Shown here in pieces: positions 17,666 through 26,326 of a DNA stretch of 64,000 bases. Source of the DNA: Candidatus Saccharimonadota bacterium (GTDB lineage Bacteria > Patescibacteriota > Saccharimonadia > Saccharimonadales > Saccharimonadaceae); assembly GCA_017514665.1 (NCBI GenBank), contig JAFWIX010000001.1, positions 124,001-188,000 of the forward strand. The letters run 5' to 3'. The notes beneath the pieces are model-generated. The model was not told where the DNA came from. It worked only from the letters and a program-made list of their open reading frames with translations, and did not search any database. How positions within the stretch are numbered: position 1 is the first letter of the stretch; every line of letters starts with the position of its first letter. The position numbers and the translations under genes are program-made.

Positions 17666-18730
17666 AAAATCAATTTTTCCGTTTACAATATCTTTCACTT
17701 TTTGAATGGTCTGCAAGTTTATTCTTTTATCGATATCCTCGTGTTTAGGATGTAAATCTTTTGGCCAACCCATATAATTGCCATAATATTGATACAAAAG
17801 GATGTCTGGGCGTTTTGGTGCTAAAAATTTCTCGCCCATAAAACTTATTTTTTTCAATGGATAGACCCATTCATAATTATGCAAACACTGCAAAGTTGGC
17901 GGAATAACCTCTTCTAAGCCATGATAAATTGCTGGTTTTATCTTTTTTGCTTCTGCTCGCTTCACTTCGCGACAAATGTTAGCATTGCGAATTTTTTCTA
18001 TTTTGCTATATTCTGGGCTAACTATTACTCGCTCTTGCGTAAACAATTTATCATAATTATATTTAATATGTTTTTCCTGAGTTTCCTTTATCTTTTTGCT
18101 GATTTTAATTTTCTCTTCCTCACTTTCAACTTTGCGATCATAAAAATCTATCGGGAATATATCAATCTGCAATGGGGTATCATCGTAAAAGATTCTTATA
18201 ATCTCGCTATGTACGTAAAATAATTTAGTACCATCAAATTCTTTATCTAAAATTTTTAACAACTTGTCGTAATCTTCTCTTAGCATTGAAAGATCTATAT
18301 CGTCATCCCATGGTATATAACCACCATGACGCACCGCTCCTAGTAATGTGCCATAATCCAAAAAATATTCTAAGCCGTTTTTGTCTAGAATCTTTTTTAT
18401 CACTAGCAATAATTTTAGATTCCCCTCTTGCAAAAACCTAACTTGCCCTCGTGCCATTGGTGCATTCTGTATATCTACTGTTGTATGCACTACGTCTGCC
18501 AAATATTCAAACTGTCTATTCAACTCATTTATATGATCACGTTGGATTTTATCTAATTTCTTATTCAGGGTTATAATTTCGTCATCGTAATATTTAACTA
18601 ATTTATCGATTTTCTTATTTGCCTTTGCCAGAGCATCATTAGCCATATTTAATTGGTCTAGTAAATCCGAAGCTCCAAATGCCTTTCCTACTCGCTTAGT
18701 TGCTTTTTTTGTCGTGTCTCTTAATCCCAT
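17654..18730 (-). CDS. LicD-family phosphotransferase with coiled-coil N-terminus
   Basis: A 358-residue protein. Residues about 28-75 form a Lys-rich coiled coil; the C-terminal part is a LicD domain with the signature FLDYGTLLGAVRHGGYIPWDDDIDLSM. LicD-type enzymes transfer phosphocholine or other phospho-groups onto cell-surface glycans. The DDDID cluster fits the metal-binding nucleotidyltransferase-like site. Its start overlaps the ABC ATPase gene by ten bases, so it is last in the wzm-wzt-licD run. The transferred group is unknown; no choline-uptake or licC gene is seen in this window. Confidence 0.85.
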   Translation of the reverse strand: MGLRDTTKKATKRVGKAFGASDLLDQLNMANDALAKANKKIDKLVKYYDDEIITLNKKLDKIQRDHINELNRQFEYLADVVHTTVDIQNAPMARGQVRFLQEGNLKLLLVIKKILDKNGLEYFLDYGTLLGAVRHGGYIPWDDDIDLSMLREDYDKLLKILDKEFDGTKLFYVHSEIIRIFYDDTPLQIDIFPIDFYDRKVESEEEKIKISKKIKETQEKHIKYNYDKLFTQERVIVSPEYSKIEKIRNANICREVKRAEAKKIKPAIYHGLEEVIPPTLQCLHNYEWVYPLKKISFMGEKFLAPKRPDILLYQYYGNYMGWPKDLHPKHEDIDKRINLQTIQKVKDIVNGKIDFLAK

Positions 18731-19497
18731 AATTTTTTATAAGCCTCCGCTACTTTTTTAGGGTCGCCATCGAGCAAAATTTTGCCCTTTTCAATTAAAA
18801 TTGCCCTATCGCAAAACTCCACCACGTTCTCCATGTTATGAGTTACCAAAATCACCGTTTGATTACCATGCAAACTTCTAAAATAATCATTACATTTTTG
18901 CTGAAACTCTGCATCACCTACCGCCAATACTTCGTCTAGAATTAATATGTCGCCCTTTGCGCGAATTGCAATTGAAAAAGCTAATCTCACCTGCATACCT
19001 GAAGAATAATTTTTTAATTTTTGGTCCATAAATTCTTCTAGTTCGGCAAATTTTATAATTTTGGGATATAATTTGTCCATTTCAGCGTTTGAAAAGCCAA
19101 GTAGAGCCCCGTTCATGTAGATATTTTCTCGTCCAGTTAGGTCTGGGTTAAACCCTACGCCAAGTTCGATGAACGGTACTAAATTGCCGTTAATTTCTAT
19201 TGAGCCTTTTTGTGGCACATAAATACCAGACAGCACTTTAAGCAAGGTTGATTTGCCAGAACCATTTCTGCCAACTATACCTACGAATTCACCTTTTTTA
19301 ATTTCAAAATCCAAACCGTTTAAAACCTTTTGCGATTTAAACCCCTTTATCCCTTTAAGCCGATTAAAGAAAGCCTGTTTAAGCCCCCAAGCTTTTTCGG
19401 TTGGTAATCTAAAATCTTTGTGCAAATTGACGACTTTTATTGCGGTTGAATTATCGTCATTATTATAAACTATACGCTTGCCAATCTCTCGCTTCAT
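18721..19497 (-). CDS. Polysaccharide ABC transporter ATPase (Wzt/TagH type)
   Basis: A 258-residue ATPase with Walker A GRNGSGKST, signature YSSGMQVRLAFSIAI, Walker B ILILDEVLAVGDAEF and the H-loop VTHNM. It belongs to the group that energises export of lipid-linked O-antigen or teichoic-acid polymers. It ends right after the nucleotide-binding domain, so it lacks the C-terminal sugar-binding domain of chain-terminating Wzt proteins and resembles capsule/TagH-type exporters. It starts immediately after the permease stop, so the two form one transporter. Confidence 0.93.
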   Translation of the reverse strand: MKREIGKRIVYNNDDNSTAIKVVNLHKDFRLPTEKAWGLKQAFFNRLKGIKGFKSQKVLNGLDFEIKKGEFVGIVGRNGSGKSTLLKVLSGIYVPQKGSIEINGNLVPFIELGVGFNPDLTGRENIYMNGALLGFSNAEMDKLYPKIIKFAELEEFMDQKLKNYSSGMQVRLAFSIAIRAKGDILILDEVLAVGDAEFQQKCNDYFRSLHGNQTVILVTHNMENVVEFCDRAILIEKGKILLDGDPKKVAEAYKKLWD

Positions 19498-20316
19498 TTA
19501 GACTTCCTCCGCAAAGAACTTTGATTTTCGTCGGAAATACACGGCGCCCCAAATCAGAATTATTACAACAATCATAATTGGCACAAATTTCAAGATAAAG
19601 GTTCCTTCACCTACTAATCCCCAGGTTGTTACAGTTTGATCAGTAATTAAATTATAACGCACATCTTGAATTACTTGTGCGATTGGGTTGAGCAGTAGCA
19701 TCTTTGCTGCTAATTCACTAATCCCCATTACCATCGAGAGCGGATAAATAATTGGTACTGCATAAAACATTGCTTGTATTAATACGTCCCAGATTGATGA
19801 AATATCGCGATATTTTACGTTAATCGCACCAAACAAAAACGAGACTCCTAGAGACAGCGCAAACAGTTCAATAATAGACAAGGGAACTAAAAGCCAGCTC
19901 AAGCCTGGCATAATTCCGTTTAATAATGCAAACACTACCACCACCACTAGATTTACACCCAAATTAATTAGGGCTGTACCAGAAGAAGATACCACTACTA
20001 CCCACTTAGGAAAGCTGATCTTACGAATTAAATCACCGCGCATCACCATTGCTTGTATACCTTGTCCAGTACATTCCGTAAAAAAACTCCACAATACAAT
20101 ACCAGTCAACAGATAAAGCGAAAAATGCGGCGTTCCATCACTGAAGCGCAAGAAATGACCAAATACAATATATAAAACTACAAACATCAAAAGCGGTCTA
20201 AGTAGCGCCCATAAATATCCCAACACCGAACCTTGATATCTTAGTTTAAAATCAGTTTTAGTTAATTCTTTCAACAAAATTCGGTTTTTTTGGTTCAAAA
20301 TCCGAGGTATACTCAT
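19498..20316 (-). CDS. Polysaccharide ABC transporter permease (Wzm/TagG type)
   Basis: A 272-residue ABC-2 type permease with six hydrophobic segments and the usual start LTKTDFKLRYQGSVLGYLWALLRP written here in part as FKLRYQGSVLGYLWALL. It exports undecaprenyl-linked polysaccharide together with the next gene's ATPase. I choose the ATG at 20316: it lies exactly six bases after a TGGTATAAT box, the commonest spacing in this window. A GTG seven codons earlier would put the -10 inside the gene. Confidence 0.92.
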   Translation of the reverse strand: MSIPRILNQKNRILLKELTKTDFKLRYQGSVLGYLWALLRPLLMFVVLYIVFGHFLRFSDGTPHFSLYLLTGIVLWSFFTECTGQGIQAMVMRGDLIRKISFPKWVVVVSSSGTALINLGVNLVVVVVFALLNGIMPGLSWLLVPLSIIELFALSLGVSFLFGAINVKYRDISSIWDVLIQAMFYAVPIIYPLSMVMGISELAAKMLLLNPIAQVIQDVRYNLITDQTVTTWGLVGEGTFILKFVPIMIVVIILIWGAVYFRRKSKFFAEEV

Positions 20317-20322
20317 TCCATT

Positions 20323-20331
20323 ATTATACCA
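20323..20331 (-). promoter_or_regulatory. Extended -10 promoter of wzm-wzt-licD
   Basis: Minus-strand TGGTATAAT, six bases before the ATG at 20316; transcription should begin at or next to the start codon. Confidence 0.6.
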
Positions 20332-20372
20332 TACCACTCCTAAAAAATAAAACGCCCACCCAAGTAATTTTA

Positions 20373-20816
20373 CTATTTTGGCTTTCTAAACACCATAATC
20401 TTGCTTAATACATAATTACCGACAATAATCAAAATCTGCGTTACTACCGTCCATAGTATCACGTAAAAATCACTGTTCATACCAAGCAATGTAATAAAGA
20501 ACCACAACAGCACTGCTTCCATCAATAAAGTTGCCACTCTCGCCGCTACGAATCTCGCAATTTCACTCAAAATTTGCGAGTCTTTACTCTTAAATACAAA
20601 TACACGATTTGCCCAATAGGCGAACGCTACTGCCAGTATCCACGAAATTATCACCGAAATCTGCAATTGGACTGCGTCTGCTGCATCTAATATTGTAAAT
20701 AGCAGAGCATATTTACTGGCTAGCGACACTACGGTTGTCAAACCACCCACTATTAAGTAATTCACAATCTCTTCGTATTTATAATACAAGGCTCTTAACT
20801 TCTTGTAGGGCTTCAT
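20373..20816 (-). CDS. GtrA-like membrane protein
   Basis: A 147-residue protein with four transmembrane helices and the GtrA signature (EIVNYLIVGGLTTVVSLASK at the start, AYWANRVFVFKS in the middle, NYVLSKIMVFRK at the end). GtrA-like proteins are thought to flip undecaprenyl-phosphate sugars made by GtrB-like enzymes such as the GT2 at 8231. The length is typical. It is divergent from the GT2 gene at 20855, with two extended -10 boxes packed in the short gap. Confidence 0.88.
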   Translation of the reverse strand: MKPYKKLRALYYKYEEIVNYLIVGGLTTVVSLASKYALLFTILDAADAVQLQISVIISWILAVAFAYWANRVFVFKSKDSQILSEIARFVAARVATLLMEAVLLWFFITLLGMNSDFYVILWTVVTQILIIVGNYVLSKIMVFRKPK

Positions 20817-20822
20817 CTTTTC

Positions 20823-20831
20823 ATTATATCA
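20823..20831 (-). promoter_or_regulatory. Extended -10 promoter of the gtrA-like gene
   Basis: Minus-strand TGATATAAT, six bases before the ATG (gap gaaaag). Confidence 0.55.
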
Positions 20832-20839
20832 TGCGCCCA

Positions 20840-20848
20840 TGTTATAAT
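20840..20848 (+). promoter_or_regulatory. Extended -10 promoter of the GT2 gene
   Basis: TGTTATAAT ending exactly six bases before the ATG at 20855. It lies back to back with the minus-strand promoter of the gtrA-like gene. Confidence 0.6.
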
Positions 20849-20854
20849 AACTGT

Positions 20855-21850
20855 ATGAAAACCCCCTTGATTTCTATCATCGTCCCAGTTTATAACGTTG
20901 AGTTATATTTACCAAAATGTCTTAATTCTATTAAATCTCAGACCTATTCAAATCTCGAAATTATCCTCATTGACGATGGTTCTGCCGATAATTCTGGTAA
21001 ACTTTGTGATAATTTTGCTACTAATAATTCACATATTAAGGTTATCCATCAAAAAAACCAAGGTCTTTCTGTCGCTCGCAATGCTGGTCTCAAAGTCGCT
21101 ACCGGCGACTTTGTCACTTTTGTTGATTCCGATGACACTGTTTCTCCCGAGTATGTTGAATATCTCTATAAATTAATTGACAAATACCATGCTCAGCTTG
21201 CCATTGCTGCTACTGAAGAAATTTTCCCAGACGGCCATACCATCAATCGCGGCGCCGGTTATCGCGCCGCCGTTTATACCACCGCCGAGTGTCTTGATCA
21301 TATGCTCGCAGAGGACGGCTTTAATGTCACCGCTTGGAGCAAACTCTACGCAAGGGAATTATTTAAAGGCATCAAATTCCCGGTTGGCGCCCTTCATGAA
21401 GATCTCGCTACTACCTACCAAACAATTTTAAAATGTGATTCAGTCGCCTACGGCCCTGAACCCAAATATCAATATTATCAACGCCCCGATTCTATTGCCA
21501 ATAGCAAATTTAGTGACAAAAAACTTGCCATTATCACTTTTACTGATCAGATGTGTGATACCATTCATAAAAAATTTCCCGAAAACGAAGAACTTGACTG
21601 GACTTTGAAAAAACGTCGCATGCACGCCCGTTTTAGTGTTTTACGTCTAATGACCGCTCCGGGCGTTAATCTCACCCAGGCCCAACAAGCCCGCCAGCAG
21701 GAAATCGTCGACTATTTGAAGTCTCACCAAGATTGGGTACTCCAAAATCCCAAGGCCAGTTCTCGCGATCGCACTGCCATGAAACTGCTCAAATTTGGCG
21801 GCCTTTCCACTTTTAGGCTTGGCTGGCGCTTCTATACTAAACTCAAATAA
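20855..21850 (+). CDS. Glycosyltransferase family 2
   Basis: A 331-residue GT-A enzyme starting MKTPLISIIVPVYNVELY, with IDDGSADNSG, GLSVARNAGLKVATGDF and the metal-binding VDSDD. I chose the ATG at 20855 because it follows an extended -10 by six bases and starts right at the fold; a longer frame from 20735 would run through the gtrA gene on the opposite strand. It has no membrane helices. It is probably a single-gene unit, followed by an inverted stretch before the DUF218 gene. Specificity is unknown. Confidence 0.88.
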   Translation: MKTPLISIIVPVYNVELYLPKCLNSIKSQTYSNLEIILIDDGSADNSGKLCDNFATNNSHIKVIHQKNQGLSVARNAGLKVATGDFVTFVDSDDTVSPEYVEYLYKLIDKYHAQLAIAATEEIFPDGHTINRGAGYRAAVYTTAECLDHMLAEDGFNVTAWSKLYARELFKGIKFPVGALHEDLATTYQTILKCDSVAYGPEPKYQYYQRPDSIANSKFSDKKLAIITFTDQMCDTIHKKFPENEELDWTLKKRRMHARFSVLRLMTAPGVNLTQAQQARQQEIVDYLKSHQDWVLQNPKASSRDRTAMKLLKFGGLSTFRLGWRFYTKLK

Positions 21851-21897
21851 AATTAATCCACCACCTTTTCAGGTGAGGGATATTCTTTAGCGTTAAC

Positions 21898-22584
21898 TTA
21901 TTTTTTCTGCATCGTCGCTTCGATGTGCTGCTTACGGATTTTTTCGGTCGCTTCGGCAATCGCTTCGGGACCTTTTTCGAATGACGGTACCGCCCATGGC
22001 CCCCACAGTTCACATACTGTGCTGTGGTTCGGCTTTGCTGCCAAGAACGTCACAGGGTGGATTGTCGGCTGCCATCCCTGATAAATGAAGTACAACCTGG
22101 CACGCTCGAACTGTCCAGCGCTCATCACCACATGCAATTCACGGAAGTTTCCATCATTTGCAAAACACTCTGCTGCCAACCGATCTTCATCGTTACCAGA
22201 AAAAACCATCGGCTGCATAATGATTGCCGATTCTGGCACATCATGCTTCTGCAACCACGCCGCTCCAGCTTCTGCCAGGGTCATGGTCTGGTGTCCTTCA
22301 TGAACACCACCAAAGGTCATCATCCTGACCTCCAGCCCACGAGCTTCCAGCTCGGCTTTCACTTCCAGCGCCTTCTCCAGGCGTTTCTTGTATTCCAGCC
22401 CAGGCGTACCATCAGCATTCAGCGGATGTTGCGCCTTGATGGCAATTAGGGCTTTACTCCCTTTACCCATCTCTCTAAGCAGGGTATTCAATCTCGCCTG
22501 TTCCTCCAGGCAAGCCCATTCGTACACTTCGTCGGACATCCAATCTTGTCTTATAATACCACTCACAATCTTACCACCCTTCAT
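21898..22584 (-). CDS. YdcF/ElyC-like DUF218 protein, probably foreign
   Basis: A 228-residue protein whose centre resembles the DUF218 (YdcF/SanA/ElyC) fold: an Asn/Gly-rich strand near HPLNADGTPGLEYKKR, then VPESAIIMQPMVFSGNDEDR, then ELHVVMSAGQFERARLYFIYQG, where a histidine-arginine pair usually sits. Some DUF218 proteins act in envelope metabolism, but the biochemical role is unsettled. There is no membrane helix. Codon use is unlike the neighbours: many CTG, CAG, CCAG-rich stretches and clearly higher GC, suggesting transfer. It nevertheless has a local-style TGTTATAAT promoter nine bases upstream. Confidence 0.6.
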   Translation of the reverse strand: MKGGKIVSGIIRQDWMSDEVYEWACLEEQARLNTLLREMGKGSKALIAIKAQHPLNADGTPGLEYKKRLEKALEVKAELEARGLEVRMMTFGGVHEGHQTMTLAEAGAAWLQKHDVPESAIIMQPMVFSGNDEDRLAAECFANDGNFRELHVVMSAGQFERARLYFIYQGWQPTIHPVTFLAAKPNHSTVCELWGPWAVPSFEKGPEAIAEATEKIRKQHIEATMQKK

Positions 22585-22593
22585 ATATCACTA

Positions 22594-22602
22594 ATTATAA
22601 CA
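22594..22602 (-). promoter_or_regulatory. Extended -10 promoter of the DUF218 gene
   Basis: Minus-strand TGTTATAAT, nine bases before the ATG; no Shine-Dalgarno. Confidence 0.55.
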
Positions 22603-22613
22603 CAAGTTAAATA

Positions 22614-23615
22614 TTACTCTTCGTTTTTGAGATATCTGATAGTATCTTCCATCGCATCATCTACTGTCAATTCAGTTTTCCATCCCAGTTCTTTTTCGGC
22701 TTTACCTGGATTTGCCCAGAATTCCGCCAAATCACCCGGGCGACGTTTCACTACTTTGCGTGGTAACTTTTCGCCACTTGCTTTCTCAAATGCCGACACT
22801 ATCTCAAGTACCGAGTTTGGTTTTCCTGAACCCAGATTATATACATTAAACCCAGGCTTCAAAGCTTGCATTGCTGCCAGATGTCCCTTCGACAAATCCA
22901 CTACATGAATGTAGTCTCTGCGGCAAGTTCCATCAGGGGTTGGGTAATCATCGCCGTATATTGCCAATTTCGGAATCTCTTTTCTTGCTACTTTCATCAC
23001 AATCGGCATCAAATTATTCGGGATTCCATTTGGATCTTCGCCCAGCAACCCAGATGGATGTGCTCCTATCGGATTGAAATAACGCAAGGTCACTACTGAT
23101 AGCTTTGGATTCGCCACTGTCGCGTCCTTCAAAATCTCCTCTATCATATATTTCGTTTTGCCATACGGGCTCGAAATATCCTGTCCAGTGCGCATTGTTT
23201 CTACATATTCTGGTTTACCGGGATCACCATATACTGTAGCACTCGAAGAAAAGATAATTTCATTACAACCATGCTTTTTCATCGCTTTCAATAAATTCAC
23301 TGTACCACCGATGTTATTTTCATAGTAACTCAAAGGTTTTTCTACCGACTCCCCCACCGCTTTAAGTCCTGCAAAATGTATCACGGTGTCAAATTTACCT
23401 TTTTCAAATACCTTATCCACCGCCTCGGCGTCCATCAAATCTACCTTATAAAAGGGCACAACATTAGCAATTTTACCAATTCTCTCAAGTACTTCAATTT
23501 TACTATTAAAAAGATTATCCAAAATCACGACCTCATATCCAGCCTTGATTAACTCAACCGCTGTATGAGAGCCGATATAACCAGTGCCACCCGTAACTAA
23601 CACTCGTTTACCCAT
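22614..23615 (-). CDS. galE: UDP-glucose 4-epimerase
   Basis: A 333-residue short-chain dehydrogenase-type epimerase interconverting UDP-glucose and UDP-galactose. The N-terminal NAD site is VTGGTGYIGSHTAVELI; the catalytic Ser/Thr and YxxxK are in FSSSATVYGDP and SPYGKTKYMIEEIL; the substrate segment RYFNPIGAHPSG is intact. Its length matches bacterial GalE. It provides UDP-galactose for Glf at 16526-17665 and for galactosyltransferases of the surface region. It is divergent from the initiating sugar transferase. Confidence 0.96.
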   Translation of the reverse strand: MGKRVLVTGGTGYIGSHTAVELIKAGYEVVILDNLFNSKIEVLERIGKIANVVPFYKVDLMDAEAVDKVFEKGKFDTVIHFAGLKAVGESVEKPLSYYENNIGGTVNLLKAMKKHGCNEIIFSSSATVYGDPGKPEYVETMRTGQDISSPYGKTKYMIEEILKDATVANPKLSVVTLRYFNPIGAHPSGLLGEDPNGIPNNLMPIVMKVARKEIPKLAIYGDDYPTPDGTCRRDYIHVVDLSKGHLAAMQALKPGFNVYNLGSGKPNSVLEIVSAFEKASGEKLPRKVVKRRPGDLAEFWANPGKAEKELGWKTELTVDDAMEDTIRYLKNEE

Positions 23616-23624
23616 AATGTGGCC

Positions 23625-23633
23625 ATTATAACA
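23625..23633 (-). promoter_or_regulatory. Extended -10 promoter of galE
   Basis: Minus-strand TGTTATAAT, nine bases before the galE ATG; no Shine-Dalgarno. Confidence 0.55.
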
Positions 23634-23678
23634 TATTCTCTAAAAAAAACAACCCCTCTATAATTTCTCCCTCAAATC

Positions 23679-23687
23679 TGGTATAAT
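23679..23687 (+). promoter_or_regulatory. Extended -10 promoter of the WbaP-like operon
   Basis: TGGTATAAT ending exactly six bases before the ATG (gap atagcc). Confidence 0.6.
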
Positions 23688-23693
23688 ATAGCC

Positions 23694-25121
23694 ATGCAGA
23701 AAGACCCTAGTCTCAGATTCCGCCTCTGCTTAATGCTTAGTGACGCCCTCGCTTTTGTGGCGGCCTTTGTGTTTGCTTATTACACTCGCACCCATATTGA
23801 CCAGCGCCCCTATACTTTTGAGGCTGCACCTCTGGAATTTGCCCTTACCATCCTATCCTTTATTCCGGCCTGGATTATTATCCTCGCCTTTCTTGGACTT
23901 TACCAAAAGTCTATTTTCCTTGGCAAACCCCGCATCAAAGAGACTTGGCGTCTACTTATCGCTTCTGTCATCGGGGTGATGTTTATCATTACTTTTGACT
24001 TTTTCGATCAAGGCAATCTTTTTCCAGTTCGCGTTATCGCTATTTACGCTGCCATCCTTTGCTTCCTCACTCTCGCCGTTTTTCGCACCATCCTTCGTTT
24101 CGTTCGTAGCCAGATTACCAAACGTCACGTCGGCACTCTCCGTGCTGTAATTGTTGGCAACCACCAAAACACTGATTTTCTTGCCAACTACATTTCTACT
24201 AATCCCGAATCTGGTTACACCCTGGTTGGCATCGTTGCAAATAATCGTTATATTCCCAAAGGTCTTAAACGCACCCACCAATATTCTTCGCTCAAGGATG
24301 CTTTGAAAAAAGCTCACCCTGACGTTGTCTTTCAAACTGACGAACGCCAGACCGAGTATGTTTATAAACAGTCTGTCAATCACCACCTCCTTTATTACTT
24401 TGTGCCATCCGAGTCTGCTCTTTCATCACATATTGGTCAGCTAGAGCTCATCGGCAGCACTCCTGCTATTCTTGTCAAAGTCACTCCGCTCTCTGGCGGT
24501 GCTAAGGTCGTTAAACGTGTTACCGATATCATCATTAGCGGCTTCGCTCTCCTGATTGTCCTTATTCCTATGATAATTATCTGGATTGTTGTCAAATTTT
24601 CCGATATTCATGCTCCCGCCATCAATAGCAGTATTCGTCTTTCTCAATTCAACCACCGCTTCAAATGTTACAAGTTTCGTTCTATGAAACCTGAATTTGA
24701 TGGTCTCACCCCAGAGCAAGCTTTTATTAAAATCGGCAAACCTGAACTCATTAAAAAATACCGCAAAAATGGTGATTATCTTCGCGACGATCCTCGTGTC
24801 ACCAAGATTGGCAACTTTCTCCGTCGTACTTCACTTGATGAATTACCTCAGTTATTTAATGTTTTTAAGGGCGACATTTCGCTGGTAGGGCCACGTGCTC
24901 TAGTGCCAGGCGAACTTCGCAATTACGGTGATCGCTCACTCCTCTTATCTGTTAAATCTGGCCTCACAGGTCTCGCTCAAGTCTCCGGTCGTCGTGACAT
25001 CTCCTTTGAAGAGCGCCGCGCCCTTGATATCTATTACATTCAAAACTGGTCTTTGCTTCTTGATTTTCAAATTCTCATACGCACCATCGGTACCGTTTTT
25101 ACTGGTGAAGGAGCTAAATAA
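23694..25121 (+). CDS. Initiating undecaprenyl-phosphate glycosyl-1-phosphate transferase (WbaP/WcaJ-like)
   Basis: A 475-residue polyisoprenyl-phosphate hexose-1-phosphate transferase. Four N-terminal helices (about 12-120) precede a CoA-binding-like domain, a fifth membrane segment near 275-300, and the catalytic bacterial sugar transferase domain (KCYKFRSMKPEF, RTSLDELPQLFNVFKGD, SLVGPRALVPGE, SGLTGLAQVSGRRDISFEE). It starts assembly of a repeat unit by moving sugar-1-phosphate onto undecaprenyl phosphate at the inner face. It leads a three-gene run with a GT4 enzyme and a Wzy/WaaL-like protein. Confidence 0.93.
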   Translation: MQKDPSLRFRLCLMLSDALAFVAAFVFAYYTRTHIDQRPYTFEAAPLEFALTILSFIPAWIIILAFLGLYQKSIFLGKPRIKETWRLLIASVIGVMFIITFDFFDQGNLFPVRVIAIYAAILCFLTLAVFRTILRFVRSQITKRHVGTLRAVIVGNHQNTDFLANYISTNPESGYTLVGIVANNRYIPKGLKRTHQYSSLKDALKKAHPDVVFQTDERQTEYVYKQSVNHHLLYYFVPSESALSSHIGQLELIGSTPAILVKVTPLSGGAKVVKRVTDIIISGFALLIVLIPMIIIWIVVKFSDIHAPAINSSIRLSQFNHRFKCYKFRSMKPEFDGLTPEQAFIKIGKPELIKKYRKNGDYLRDDPRVTKIGNFLRRTSLDELPQLFNVFKGDISLVGPRALVPGELRNYGDRSLLLSVKSGLTGLAQVSGRRDISFEERRALDIYYIQNWSLLLDFQILIRTIGTVFTGEGAK

Positions 25122-26326
25122 TGGCCACCGCCGAACCTAAAATTGCTCTCGTCTGCGACTGGCTCACTACTGTTGGTGGCGCCGAAAAAGTCCTCTTAAA
25201 ACTCCATCAAATGTATCCAAAAGCCCCCATCTATACTTCACAGTACAGCAAAAAGGGAATCACTTGGTTTGACGACGCCGACGTGCGCACTGGCTGGATG
25301 CAACATCTCCCCTCAAGCATGCGCCGCTTTTTTGCCCCTCTGCGTGCTAATTATTTCAAACATCTTGATCTTTCAGGCTATGACCTTATTATCTCTGTTA
25401 CTGGCGCCGAAGCTAAAGGCGTAAAAAAGGGAAATGCTACCCACCTCTGTTATTGTCATGTGCCAACTCAATATTATTGGCAAATGTACGATGATTATAT
25501 TAAAAACCCCGGTTTTGGTATCTTAAACCCCCTGATGCGCTTTGGTCTCAAAATCCTTGTCAAACCACTCAGAAAAGCCGATTTTAATGCTGCTTTAAAA
25601 CCTGATAAATTTATTACTATTTCTACTTACGCTGCCCATCAAATTCGTCATTACTACACCAGGGAATCAATCATTATTCATCCGCCTGTCTCTGTTAAAT
25701 CCTTTGCAGACCATAAAGCAGGGAAAAGTCAAACTAAAGAACATAATAAATCTGCAAAAAGTCAAGCCGAAGTTATCCACTCATCTGTGGAAAACTCTGA
25801 CTCAGAAACCCGAACAAAGCCCTATATTATTACCTCTCGTCAAGTCACCTGGAAACACCACAATATCGCTATCAAAGCTTGCCTCACTTTAAATCGTCCG
25901 CTTGTCATTATTGGTGATGGCCCTGAGCATAAAAATCTCGTCAAACTTGCCAATAATTCTCCGTTGATTTCTTTCTTCCCCACCATGGAACAACCAGAAC
26001 TCAAAAATCATCTCAAAAAAGCCCGCGCCTTCCTTTTTCCCTCTCTAGAACCTTTTGGTATTGCCCCTGTTGAAGCGCTTGCTGCTGGCTGTCCAGTTAT
26101 TGCTTACGAACAGGGTGGCTCAGAAGACTTTATTAAAGATGGCGAAAATGGTGTATTTTTTGCCAAACAATCCACTCGTTCTCTGATTGACGCTATTAAG
26201 CGTTTTGAAAAACTTGAAGAGCGCTTAGACAAAGCCAAAATCGCCACATCCGCTCTCCCCTTCTCTGAAGAAAATTTTGAAAAAGCTATCAAAAAGGAGG
26301 TAAAAAATGCCCAAAAAAGTATCTAA
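25121..26326 (+). CDS. Glycosyltransferase family 4
   Basis: A 401-residue GT-B enzyme. The donor site is in the C-terminal domain: FLFPSLEPFGIAPVEALAAG, with the E-x7-E pattern of retaining GT4 enzymes, followed by GCPVIAYEQGGSEDFI. The N-terminus (KIALVCDWLTTVGGAEKVLL) matches WbaZ-like mannosyltransferases. An unusual Lys/Ser-rich insert of about 35 residues (near 203-230) separates the two Rossmann domains. The ATG overlaps the previous stop by one base, so it is coupled to the initiating transferase and likely adds the second sugar. Confidence 0.9.
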   Translation: MATAEPKIALVCDWLTTVGGAEKVLLKLHQMYPKAPIYTSQYSKKGITWFDDADVRTGWMQHLPSSMRRFFAPLRANYFKHLDLSGYDLIISVTGAEAKGVKKGNATHLCYCHVPTQYYWQMYDDYIKNPGFGILNPLMRFGLKILVKPLRKADFNAALKPDKFITISTYAAHQIRHYYTRESIIIHPPVSVKSFADHKAGKSQTKEHNKSAKSQAEVIHSSVENSDSETRTKPYIITSRQVTWKHHNIAIKACLTLNRPLVIIGDGPEHKNLVKLANNSPLISFFPTMEQPELKNHLKKARAFLFPSLEPFGIAPVEALAAGCPVIAYEQGGSEDFIKDGENGVFFAKQSTRSLIDAIKRFEKLEERLDKAKIATSALPFSEENFEKAIKKEVKNAQKSI

